64,000 nucleotides of DNA, from the NCBI GenBank assembly GCA_002633025.1, contig NMRB01000072.1:192336-256335 (forward strand), given 5' to 3'. Positions 12,120 to 23,870 of the stretch are shown piece after piece. The stretch is from Notospermus geniculatus (Eukaryota; Nemertea; Pilidiophora; Heteronemertea; Lineidae). Positions within the stretch are counted from its first letter, which is position 1. Each line of letters opens with the position of its first letter. The position numbers were made by a program, and so were the translations under genes. The notes beneath the pieces were generated by a model. It was given only the letters and a program-made list of their open reading frames with translations, was not told where the DNA came from and searched no databases.

Positions 12120-14277
12120 CAGCAACTGTATTGGCTTTATTCTATTGGCCAATATTTATGCAGCAGTCATCCTCCTAGTGTTACCCCAGCTGTGACGTGT
12201 ACACCGCAGTTTAACATACCAGCCACATTCCAGCTCATCTTGCCACAAACCTAAGGTCCCATGAAGGAATACGTGTTACCAGTTAGAACTGCTCGCAGCT
12301 AATCAGATGCGCTGTGCAACCTTTCTCCAAGTAATTCCTCCGTCTCTCTGCAGTTGAGAACGTGCCTACACTCCACGCTGTGCTCTCAGCCTGAAGGCTG
12401 GAACACACGCTCAAGGTACCCACCAACTGTTCAATATTTTCCAAGACTCCTGGAATCAGCATTTTAAAAACATCTTCAACGCAATGTGAAATATTGACTT
12501 TATTTTGTTTGGATTGGATTCAGGGTTGCACCTAGTTACCCGTCTTCAAAAAGACATCATCCAGGTACATGCAGTCTAAAATCGTCAGCTTTGAAAGTTT
12601 TGTATCAAGCCCCACATCTTCAAAAACGTTCTTTTTTGCTTGAAACACACACTTCTGCGATGGTGTATTAAGTCCTTTTGCTTCCAAATCACATTTTGTC
12701 TCAGTCCCTCATTTGGCGGGAGTTTTGTGAATCTTGTAACAGTGTAAGACAAGTGCCTATAATTTACAACATTGTTCAGAAACCTTTTACCTCATCAGCC
12801 AATTTTTTAGATGCTTTCACCCCAAAGCAAGGCCACAAAGTAACCGATCCCCGTGGTGTAGGTGTGATACCACGGGTGGTGAGGAAGGTCACCCCAGCAC
12901 ACCTCACATGTCAGGTTAAGATGAGTGGAATTTAGCTACCACTTCTCATACTGATCTGTAATTACAACGGAACTCCATGCTGCGTTTTGGATGGGTTCTT
13001 CTGCATTTGTTAAAAGAAAAATTAGAAATCTTTTTGCAGATCAGTTCAAGGAAACAAGGTGCAAAGTTGGTGCTGCTGGGCAAGACCTTTTTCTTTGGGA
13101 TTTTAAACTCCTTTTGGAAGAATTCTCCCCCTTCTTGATACTGTCGGCCATTAAATCATTTTTCCTGCTGCGGAGAAAAAATTATCGTTAAATTTGCGAA
13201 TGTGGAATGTACGGATGCATTACTTTTGACTTCCATAAGTATTGGATATAAACTTCGGCTGGTGGATATACTGCCCCTTGTGAACGTGGTAAGTCTACCT
13301 AGTTTGGCATCTAAGCCAACGATGTTCCCTGTTGAAATAACTTACCGGCACTTTGATCATTGTAATGAAACACTCAGCCTGATCTAGAGTCAGTTATATA
13401 TCTAAGTGTGATTACTTGCACATATCAAGCTAGTTGGTGAAGTTTCGCAATTTGTCAGTTCTCAGTAGCACAAAAAATATGCATGTTGCTGACAGTGTGA
13501 CGTCTGTTCTAACCAAACCAGTTGCTTGGGCTCAATCATGATGATCATTTCCATGATTCCATGATATCACTTCCTTCATTTACGCCACTTGACGTGCAGA
13601 TTCTTCGGTTTATATAACATCCGACCTGGTTGTGTATAAAATGGAACCTTTGGCTCAGATTTATTGCATGGTTCGTGGGAATTTACGTGGAAAGAAATCA
13701 TGAGAAATACACAGATAAACTGTGACAAAAATAGTCTTCACTCTTTCATGTCTTTCACGTTACTCTACAAAGACATGTACATTACATCTACATACACGTC
13801 ACCAGGGCTATTGACTGGCGTCCTCAAAACTCTTTTTGTGACTGTTTTTGGGGTCGATAGTCGTTGGCTGTCATAACTCAGGTTGCAATTGCTGTCCAGC
13901 TGGCATTAGCAACAGCAAAGGCGGAGAGAAACTTAGGCTCCCACACTGGTTGTGGTATGGTGGGAACTTGGCGGCAAGCGTTGGCTGATGAGTGCAATTC
14001 ACTGATGGATAGTCCCTCTTTAAAAAGAGTAAGAAGTTGTCCACGAGATTTCGCCGTTGAAATCAACTTAAGTCTACCAATCAGTCGAAGATTGCACAAT
14101 ATCTTTCCCCATTTTCCCTTTATTTCTTCAGCAGCGAAGAGAAGAAACCTCTCCACAAATCTAACTCAGAGGTGTGGCTGTAGAGGAAGAACGCTTAGGC
14201 TACACTTAAAGAATCGGGAAACTGGTGTTAAAAGCTAGGCTTCTAAGGGACAGGAAATGTTAGTCTGACTTCAAAGA
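12120..14277 (+). repeat. Duplicated block A, copy 2
   Basis: This copy begins cagcaactgtattggc directly after the gap and runs until tcaaaga at 14277, beyond which the sequence is unique. Confidence 0.85.
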
Positions 14278-16848
14278 GCTCCTTTAAGCTGACTCCACCA
14301 GTGACACATAAATTCTGGTTGTATATTCCTCCGACTCCATTAGCCCTTCCACATTCATCATGTTTAAATCATGTCTCTAAACATATGCCTGAAACTTTGG
14401 CTTTTTGTTGCCGTTGTCTACCATTTGCTCATAACAACAGACCTGCTCTGCCGTTTATCATCATGTTCATTTCATCTCAGGTTTATTAGAATGGCTGTAG
14501 ATTTCTTCATATGAAAGCTTTCATTGATCTGCAGATATCTGCTTGTGGAGTTAATATGACAACAGCCTACTGATGCTGCACCTTACAAACTGCTACACTT
14601 GCTTTAGAGGGTATCGGTTTCGGGAACTTTTATGAATTCGCACGCAATTGGGTTTCAGTCTTGCTGCAGCGAGTCAAAGCTTGCAACTTCCTCCTCCTTT
14701 TCTTCGCCCAGCTATCTACAAAATGACTTTCTCAATTGCTTTGATTTCCTGCGACAAATTGCCGTTGCTCTATCCCGTGATTGCCTTCCTTGCATTCAAA
14801 TTGCTCAACAGCGACAACTGATCTAATGCATGCTTGCAGTGCTGTTTCAATGCCATTGATGATAATATCTTTGATTTCCTTTCTGAATTGCCGCAGCCCT
14901 GACATTTCTTCATCCACAACATCGACGGTAACATGCACTCGAGGTGAATGCGTCTTCGATGTTGACTCTGCAACAAGTGCAATCTCCGATTTCAGTCTGT
15001 ATGGAGGCCAATTATCCCTTCAATTGGTGTGTTCAAGGCCAGGGAGGAACATGACAGATATTTCAGTTGCCTTGACAGCATGTTTGAGGCAATCAATGCT
15101 TTTTGCGTGTCATTTACAAGACATCGTCAACGCTTGCATGCCGTATGTCTGATGAAAATGCCTCTGGCATTGAATGTGAAGCTTGTTTGTTTGTCATACT
15201 TTATCGAAAGAGGCAACAGAAAAAGATATCCACTTTTTAGGATCGACTCTCCTGTCATACAGAGTGCCTCAGTATCAGAGTGCTCAAACAACTGCCCCAG
15301 AAACACTAGCTCTGCAGTTGTAGGGGACATTTATCATTTTTTAAAGGCCTGCTTCTGCAGGTTTCTCATCGACTTTACGTCGAATCCCTCTCGTTGTTGC
15401 GAGAGATAATCCTACTATAGTCAAATTGTTTAACTTCTTTCAGTCGAATTCTTTTAAGTACAAATTTGTTGAATTCCACTTTTTTAATAGCATATTAAGG
15501 AATGGTGTTGATCAGCGGATCAACCTCATGGTCAGCCGTCCTGCCGTGATCTTTGGTTAAAAGGTACAAAAGCATAGGATGTTGATTAGGCCTGTTTGGG
15601 GGAGCTCTTGCAGGTATACAGGTGGCTCCCCTAGCCACGCCAATCAAACTTGCCCCCGCGAGGCGTAACCATATGGAAGAATTAAACAAGATATAAAATG
15701 TCTGGCCTGCACACTGGTTGGAATTTCAGCTGCTGTCATGGCTGTGGTGCATTTGTTTGTTGCAAATATCTCCCTTAAAATTCTTCACAAAACATCATCG
15801 ATGATAGTTCATTCATGGCCCTTTTTATTTCATTTTCATGCCGACGTTTCAGGATACTATCGTCAGAAATGTTTCTGTCTGATGGAGTTAACAACCTCTG
15901 CAACATAACCTACATGCGCATTTCACCACTGCTAGCTGTCACTTAGTCTTGTTAGATGTCCTGCATCAGCCAAAACAAGATAGAAACAGAAGTTCTCATC
16001 ACGCATGAGTTCCAGACAGCCCACAGGCACATGCCAAAGATTACTAAACAACTTCCCAGTAGAAAGGTTTTCGATTGCCAGACAGCTTTTTTACCATTCT
16101 CTGTTTGGCTTCATTTATTTTGGCGTGTTTCTTGTCACCATTCATACCTGGCGTTACTAACAAGGATACAATGAATCACCGGCGAAGTTTTACTCTGATG
16201 TTGCGTTGTTACAACTTGATAGTGTACGTCCGTAGCCATCGTCTTCACGTTACGGTCTCGAGGCACTGAAAGATCGGAATAGGGACCAAGAAGCAGCTAA
16301 AATCCTGCACGGTGTATGAAAGCTTCGTCATCCTTGCCATCACCTTCAAGTCATGGTCCAGCAATGTTGGAATGAGGAACCATGAAAAAGCTGCATATGT
16401 TAGAACAAAGACTGCAACTGTTTGGAAGCTTCACAATGGTCTAAATGTAGAGGGGTTTCACCTATGAATAAACCCTTTGAGTGACTACTCACCCACTCTT
16501 TTCCCTTTCTGATTGATGGGGCTTTTAGGCTCTATAAAACAGAGGGAAAGAGGAAGAGGTTTTTAAGAAGTCTTCCTGATGGGTAATACATCATGTCTAT
16601 ACTAACGTGTCTGGTATGCTTTTAGCTTGTCTTGATACCTTAATGAAACTGTAGCCTTAATTTCTTTAAGTGATATCCTTATAATGCCGCTACTCGTTAG
16701 ATTTCTTAAAGGTCTCATCCTTTTGTATGATTTATTGGACTTGGTACTTTTTATTCAACCTGTGCAGCTGTCAGTAGGCAAGAATTTTAGCCAAAGCTAT
16801 GGTCTGCTAAAGTCTGGCCTGCCCTGGTGAATGTATTTGACCCTGCAG
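14278..16848. other. No firm gene; possible decayed coding relic at 14.7-15.4 kb
   Basis: Both strands carry overlapping open frames at 14632-15409 (the longest about 125 codons), and on the minus strand the segment RVHVTVDVVDEEMSGLRQF looks protein-like. No family was recognised, and frames change repeatedly. At about 15838-15870, ccgacgtttcaggatactatcgtcagaaa resembles the tail motif of Penelope-type retroelements on the minus strand. Confidence 0.3.
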
Positions 16849-17031
16849 TCATCTGAAATGCCCTTCGAGGTTGTCCACAGAAAGGACGCAGAAGCCTACA
16901 ACGATCATTCAGATGCATTGGGAGAGTCTGCCTTTAAGAAGGAGGACATCAATAACGTAAAGTGTATTAAGAACGAAAAAGATGGGCAGATAGAGTATAA
17001 TATTCTACACGAATTTAAGAAAAAATTTCAG
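16849..17031 (+). CDS. Orphan exon-like open segment, function unknown
   Basis: A 183-bp stop-free segment lies between an AG (ccctgcag, 16841-16848) and a GT (caggtacac), in phase 0 at both ends. The predicted 61 residues are charged and hydrophilic (start SSEMPFEVVHRKDAEAY; later KKEDINNVKCIKNEKDG), with no cysteine pair, TM segment or motif I recognise. Composition looks more protein-like than the surrounding ORFs, but no partner exons were seen within several kb. It may be an exon of a gene extending beyond the window, a relic, or chance. Confidence 0.25.
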
Positions 17032-18879
17032 GTACACTGAATGAGTGAATGGTAATGTTTCTCTGTGTTGCTTTTTATCGCTGACATTTTACAGATTTTA
17101 AAAAACTGGGGTAATTTTTTCCCATTTGTCTCATGTGTATCCCAGACAGAGCTCTTGCCATGTTGCCTCCTTTCAGCTGTAGTGTAAGCATACTTGACAT
17201 TAGAAGTTGTTGAACTCAATTGAATGAAGTGGAACAGTTTGCAGACTGATTCAAGGCACGTTGGATAAGGAAGTACCGCCTTGACGGGGACTGGTCGTTG
17301 TCCTCAGGTTTTATTAATCTTTCTGAGGTGTTTCTTTCATGTTGTTGTTGAACGGTGCTTTACCTTGAGCAAATGTGGAGGTTTATCCTGTAGACCTTTT
17401 GGATTCGTGGCGTTAGGAGAAATTGCAAAGGTAGGGGACAGATTTTCATGATATATTCACTTACATACAGTAGGTACCAATGAGACTGTGTGTTTGCGCT
17501 CGATGTTGTTCCTTCCTCGATCTCCGGCTCAACTTCTTTTCTAAACAGTATTGTGTCTGCTGTTGGGCTACCATCCGGGCATCCTTCCCCAACCAGGCAT
17601 CCTTCCCCAAACCCACTTTAAAATGTTAACATCCGACGGAAGCACCCTAACTCTTCGAATACACCGGCTTTGCTTTGATGATTGATGTACACTGCTGATG
17701 GTCCAATACAGACTCTGTCAATGGTTTTTTGCCACATTTGATCAGACTGCACCTTTTTTCATCGCACACCCTCTGTTACCCCATAAAGTAGATTTTGCCA
17801 CCCGATAACTAACTTGTTTTTTGTTTGCACCAGAATGATGGGATTCCACCCTTGGGGCCAACAAGTATTGGTCTAAATTGATCTCTCGGCTAAACAGACC
17901 ATAAATTGTTGCTGTGGATTGTTGTTTGTATCTGGCGCGGCTGGCAAACCTCGGGTCAAAATAGTCGACTCTGGTTTCAATCGGGTTTAACCCTTCCTGC
18001 ATGGCTATAACGGTAGCCTTGGTAATTTCATTACCGGTAGCTTCACACAGCACTGGTAATCGTTCATAATATATATAAACAGTATATGATAAAGGTGAAC
18101 CGATTTACTGTTGAAATGGTCCCTGGTTCTCAACGGTCTATCATCCATCAATTAGGTTTGACTCGGTCAGTTCATATCATGTCAGTTGTCAATGATGCAT
18201 ATATCCATGGAACGTTTGAGGTCATCGTGTACACAGCGTTGTACTGGGGTCAATTCATGTACATTTCATGTCTCTCTTATCTATTTTTGCTACTAAAAAA
18301 TCTCTTATCTATTTTTGGTATTTTTTTTAATGTGGAGCTTCTCCAGTGTGAGGAGTGTTGAAGCAATGTGAAAGACGTCAAAGACCTTTACAAAAACGGT
18401 ATATGATCCCAAATAATAAGAGTAAAAAATGATGAAGACGCCTCATTTCGGAAGTCAGAAAAACATCAGAGAAAAAAAGTCAGAGAAAAACATCTGATCC
18501 CGCAACCCACAAGATCCTGTTATCCAATAGACAAGAGAGGGCACCAATATCTTTAATTCACGTTACATGTACCATGGATGCATCATGACAGTTGTAATGA
18601 TGATGTCATCCTCTCATCTTGGGGCTATTGACACTCTCTCTCTTCAGAGTAACACCATAAGACTATCACAACCAATGACAAATCAACTGTTAGGAATGTC
18701 AACACAGATCATGACTCTTGCTCTCCATATTGTCAGCAGCAGTGATGGTCATTCTTACAACTCCAAGGACGCTTCTATTCGCTTTGACTGTCAGATGCAG
18801 CTCTGCTAAATTTATGCAAGTTCGCTTTGTCACATCGTCCATCTCCACGTTTCTGTTTCTTTTACCCTTCATTCAGGGC
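17032..18879. other. No recognisable gene
   Basis: Short ORFs only; precedes the DIRS-like relic. Confidence 0.5.
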
Positions 18880-19110
18880 CAAGGACACCTGAAAAACCTT
18901 GTTTTGCTTGTGGGTCATGGATGGACAGGTCTCTCCAGAAGCTTTTTGGAAGCAGTGTCGGGGTATAGAATTCCCTTTAAAGGAGGTATACCCACAACGC
19001 AAACCACCACGCCCAAGTCAATCAGGTTAACACCTGCTGAGGCATTGCGCATGGACGACGAAGTTCAGAAGCTAATGTTGAATCCATATCCAGGAGTCCA
19101 ACAATGCTCA
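18880..19110 (+). pseudogene. Relic of a DIRS-like retroelement reverse transcriptase (N-terminal edge)
   Basis: The frame reads GHGWTGLSRSFLEAVSGYRIPF followed by a spacer with TPAEALRMDDEVQKLM; only these short parts are quoted. A block ending in VxGYxIPF, then a Pro/Thr-rich spacer and an E-x-x-x-x-x-x-EVQKLL-type helix, is the usual lead-in to the reverse transcriptase of DIRS-like tyrosine-recombinase retroelements. The catalytic RT domain that should follow is absent; the frame ends at 19137. It is treated as a truncated dead copy. Confidence 0.45.
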
Positions 19111-19137
19111 TTTCAGCTGCAGTTTAACAACAAGTAA

Positions 19138-20803
19138 AGCACATGGGTGTCATGCTGCCTGTGGTGATGACAACTTTCTTCTCATTGACTGATATGTTTG
19201 AATTACCAATTAGAGCGAGAGCAAACTGCAATAAACATTGCGAAATGAGTAGGCCTATATATATCATCAGAAAAGAACTTCTTGTCTCTTACCACCCACT
19301 AGATGGTAGTTTTTTCCGTCTCCTTTGAGACCCATCAAATTGACCCAAATATTGGACAAATAATCAGGTAAATAACTTGAATTGTTCATTATCACTTTCA
19401 ATTGTTCAAAATTAGAAATGGTTCGGTCCCGAACTATCGATGGTGCCAGTTCTCTGCAAACAAATTGCTTTTTGTGCTATGAATAATGAGAATTTATTAA
19501 ATTCATTAGGGGCATTCTTTGGTTTGAAACTTTCCTCTTATATTTGGTAAGTTAGCAGCAATGTGTTTTTGGGGTGGTCTGATGATATACTTGGCCAACT
19601 GTTTGTTTCGTTGTCTTCGTGATACCACCCCATTGTATAGAATCATCAAAATAAGAGTGTACAAAGTGTCAACCACACACTATATGCAGGGAATCGATCG
19701 GAGCCCAATTCCACCTTTTGACGTCTGTTAGTAATATCCTGTGCTCATATAGCTGTTGCCGGTTGAACATGTTTACATTTCTAATACATACTCTTGCCTC
19801 ATTAGTTTTTCATTTTGCCAACTATGAAGAGGATATGAGATGGTTCTATCAAGAGTTATGGGCTCTTGATTTGACATGTCTGAAACGACTACACCTTAGA
19901 CTCTTCCTAAGAAAGGGGAACAAGGTTTTTCATTACCAGATCGGTGTTGATTAGCTCAGTGGTAGCTCATTGGCTCCCCTTATTGCGTGGAACTTGCTAC
20001 TATTCTAGATACATTTTCGTAAACATGAGCTCAGCAGAACAGCTTTTTGGTCTGACCCATTGCGTCCAATATGTCATGTATGTTGCATATGATTTGAAAT
20101 TGACAAGTCATGTATATCCTGCGCATGTATCTTGACATTAATGAGTTCATATTACCTTGGCTGGCAAAAACTGGGCATTCACGCTTGCTTCATACTCGAT
20201 GAACGTGGTAAACTTTGAAAAGCTCCAAGATTGATAATCAACGTACAACACGACAGATTTGTTGTGCAGTACGTTGTTGAGATTTCGATCTTTCCCACAG
20301 GATGTTACAATACCCAAATCCACAAACCACGTGAAGTCAAAAAATCACACCTTCGAGTTTTCCTTGTTTACTGCTGTTGCGAACTTACCAGGGAGATGCA
20401 ACCTACCTAGAACAGTGGGGGACTTCACAAGCTGCCTCCAAATTTGAGTACACAAATTAACCGCAGTTGAAGGCCGTTGTTCATACTTGCCAGAGTATAA
20501 GTTTCAACAAGTATGTTCACATTCTTCATCTTGACTACAAACCTTGGCATAGTATTCTTTAGAATACGTTGTGAGTCTACAAGGAATGCACAGAGCAACA
20601 CCTTGTGTATCGGCGAACGTTAGTGTACACTTTGCATTCACGTTCCCATTATTTTCTCCGTGCAATCGACTCTTGAATCTTCACCATTGTTCCAAAGACG
20701 AGGCGCACAAATTCAAATTGTCGTCATCACAAATGCCTTTTGTGGGAGAGATTCATAAGACATGAACAAAGCGTGACGAAAAACGCGGAAAAAGCTTTGT
20801 CCA
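19138..20803. other. No recognisable gene
   Basis: Nothing recognised on either strand. Confidence 0.5.
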
Positions 20804-21401
20804 GAAGCAGCGGGGCAAGGAAAGGACAACGCTTTTGCCGCGTTCATGTTCATGGTCGGGCTATGCTGCCCGTATTTTAGAATGCCCCTCAACATAAAGG
20901 AGTTCCTCAAGGCTGTTGTTCTCATGTTGAGAACAATAGCCTTGAGGAACTCTTTTACGTTGAGGAGCATTCTAATACGGGCCAACGTCTGATTGACCAC
21001 TCACTGGCAGTGAGTGGTCAATCAGACGTTGGCCCGTATTAGAATGCTCCTCAACGTAAAAGAGTTCCTCAAGGCTATTGTTCTCAACATNAGCCAAACT
21101 AGAGCAGACGACAGGAAGTAGTATAGCCACCTATTAGCAGGCCTGGCGTTATGTCTCTGATTTCTCCCTATGGCAGCGGCGCAAGGAAAGGACAACGATT
21201 TTGTCGTGGTCGGGCTATGCTGCCCGTATATTAGAATGCTCCTCAACATAAAGGAGTTCCTCAAGGCTATTGTTCTCCTGTTGAGAACAATAGCCTTGAG
21301 GAACTCTTTTACGTTGAGGAGCATTCTAAAATACGGGCCAACGTCTGATTGACCACTCACTGGCAGTGAGTGGTCAATCAGACGTTGGCCCGTATTTTAG
21401 A
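20804..21401. repeat. Nested palindromic foldback element, present twice around an n
   Basis: Arm A (cccgtattttagaatgc through aggctgttgttctca, 20869-20924) pairs with 20928-20981. A second palindrome centred at 21007 has two perfect arms of about 83 bases (20924-21006 and 21008-21090), and its right arm stops at the n at 21091. After the n, the same hairpin recurs (21223-21336), and a second palindrome centred at 21363 has arms of about 38 bases. No protein is encoded. Part may be a foldback transposon and part a read-through assembly artefact. Confidence 0.65.
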
Positions 21402-23870
21402 GACTATAGGGAAATTGGTAGGAAAAAGTCGCCAAGCGGCCAATATTTCTGATTTTTCTAACCACTCTGTTAAAACAGTTGTCTTTTATGGCAAGTTTAA
21501 CAAGTCAAGATGTTATCAAGTTAGCATTCACCCATGGATCTGTTTGAAGTGGAGATGATAAACACAAGTTTGTGGCGATTTTATCTCCCAATCTGTCACT
21601 CAGAACGCTTATATCCATCACCACAGCTGTAAACGTCTATGCTAGTTTTACACATCTTTAGCAACTAGAACCTTGAAGTTACATGTTTGTAGACAAGATA
21701 TGGCTGCATCTAGTTGCTGCTTTAATTGCTTGCTTCGTGTTGGAAGGCATGTAGATCTTGTGGAGCACATCCTCGAAGGCATCGACCAGCAACTAGAAAT
21801 GCCGACTTCATAAAGGGTTTATGAGGACTTCAGGTCGAAGTGTGAGGGGTTGTAAACTCTTGCAGATCGGATAGCGAGTTCGTGATTGATGATCCGAAAC
21901 CCTTTGAGAAATCGACTGTTGATCCGACAGAATGATTTTCGTTCATCGAAACGTCTACCAACAGACCTGAACAGAGACGTCTGTCCGTAGGAACCTCTAA
22001 GGGAGTTAACTAAGTTCGGTGTACCGTCACCAGCTTTTAGTCGACGTCTGGCGCCGACAAAGAGAGCTAAGTTTACAAAATGAAAATTTTCTCGGACATA
22101 GGATTTACTTTCACAACGTAAACGTAACGTTTCTTAGCTCGAGGGTACAATGTAACTTCAAGTGAGTGGCTCCATAGTCTCTAAACCTGCTTTTGGTGGT
22201 CATCTATCTTGCTTTCTTGTTCGTAATGAACATCCAGATCAAAGGAATGAATCAGGTATGTCTACAGGTACGGGAGTGATGCTTGCCTCGGGGTGTAGCG
22301 GGCAAAACCATCTTATGGTTAGTTACAGTGACAACATTGACTTGATATTGTTTGGGTCGGATTACCATAGAAACTGTATCAATTTGATCGGGTATTGGTG
22401 TAATGTACATTGAACTCACTGTTTGAGTTTGGCTTGTTTGAGGACGTTCTTGAAAACATGTGCCTCAAAGGTCTTTCAACCTGGCCATTCAGAGTTTCAA
22501 TCAGTTGTTTGGTCCTGAAGAAGCCTGCCACAGACAGGTTTCAAACCGGGAGTTAGGTAAACAATGAGTAGAGCATTCCATGCCATAGAACCTCATGAAC
22601 CGACAGCTTAAAGTAGGCTAGTCTATGCTAAAACCTTGGTGAAAAACAGAGCTCAGAAATTTTGGTTGTTATTCCTTCATCTAGCACAAATATTTAGAAA
22701 GCTAATTGCTTTTAATACTAAACAGAGTTGTATACAAAGTACGATGGCTTCCAAAAACATTGTTGTTCTTGGGATAACATTTCTGCTCATCAGTAGACAT
22801 CTATCATAATTAACATGATACATTTCTTTGTTTTGGTGATATCTTATGATGTCTGTGCATAAGAAAAAAATCAACAAAATTGTGACTGAATTCCGTGGCT
22901 AGTTTACACCTACCAGCCTCCACTTTCGTTTACTTCCTAGTTCATATCGACTTTTAATTATCTACATCCCCCAGCCAACTTTCCGCAGCACCAGTCATAG
23001 TTCTTTTTCTAACAAAGTTGCTTGCCAATCTTGTGTATCAATTGAAAAAATCGTTGCTTATGACACGTGTGTCTCATCTAGCCAAGGCACTGTGTGAGGT
23101 TAGCCTACCTCATCGTGTTGGGGACTGAGAGGAGAGAGACTTTCCTGAAAGGCTTGATTGCACTGATATCGCATAGAGGATGTCAACAACTCTCCATCAA
23201 CCTACTTATGGTCATTGGTCAAGGGTGTAAGTGGAGAAGAGGGCACTTTGGAATGATGCAGTGCATTAACACTGCAAACACCAGCCCTGTGACTCATTCT
23301 GACTTCCAAAGACGAGGCCCTCGTCCTTTGAAAACGGAGAACATCGAAGTAATAAGTAGTTTGGTTTGAATATACGAGAAGCTGGAGGAAGGGGAAGGAC
23401 TTCAGCAGCTGTAATATGAACAAAAAAAGTCAAGACATATAGATGAGGCCATGAACGATATATATCGTAGGTGACAAGTCTGTGTCAGCCAGAACCGTTC
23501 AGGCAAGACACGAAAGAAGTTGAGCTGGTTCGGTGCCATTATATTTTGATGTGAAACAAAAGATGAGGCCCTCTGGAAACAAAAGTCAAAGCGTATTTAT
23601 GAACAACACTGGTAAGTCTATGGACAATGCAAGTGGTCGAAAATAGACCCCCATCTGCAACTGGATGTAACTTGAGCATGATTCACTGGTGCACATATTC
23701 ACTGTCGTGTTGCACTTGATGCCTTTTACCCAGAACTCAACTAAAACGAAGGATGGGTTAACATGCACCAGTGGCTTTCTAACATGAAGTACCACTTTAT
23801 CTGAAACTATTCTTATCATCAAGAATCGGTACCATGTGAACGAACACACTGTCGAACAAAATCAATCGAC
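21402..23870. other. No recognisable gene
   Basis: ORFs are at most about 90 codons and carry no known motif. Confidence 0.5.

Noticed and set aside
10754-13191. A pair of similar small ORFs (70 and 66 codons) in block A as a conserved gene
   Set aside because: They are the two copies of one assembly-duplicated block; their ends have diverged by frameshift, and no domain is seen.
14732-15409. Possible hAT-transposase or ZNF862-like relic on the minus strand
   Set aside because: The composition is suggestive, but no diagnostic motif could be aligned, and the frame changes several times.
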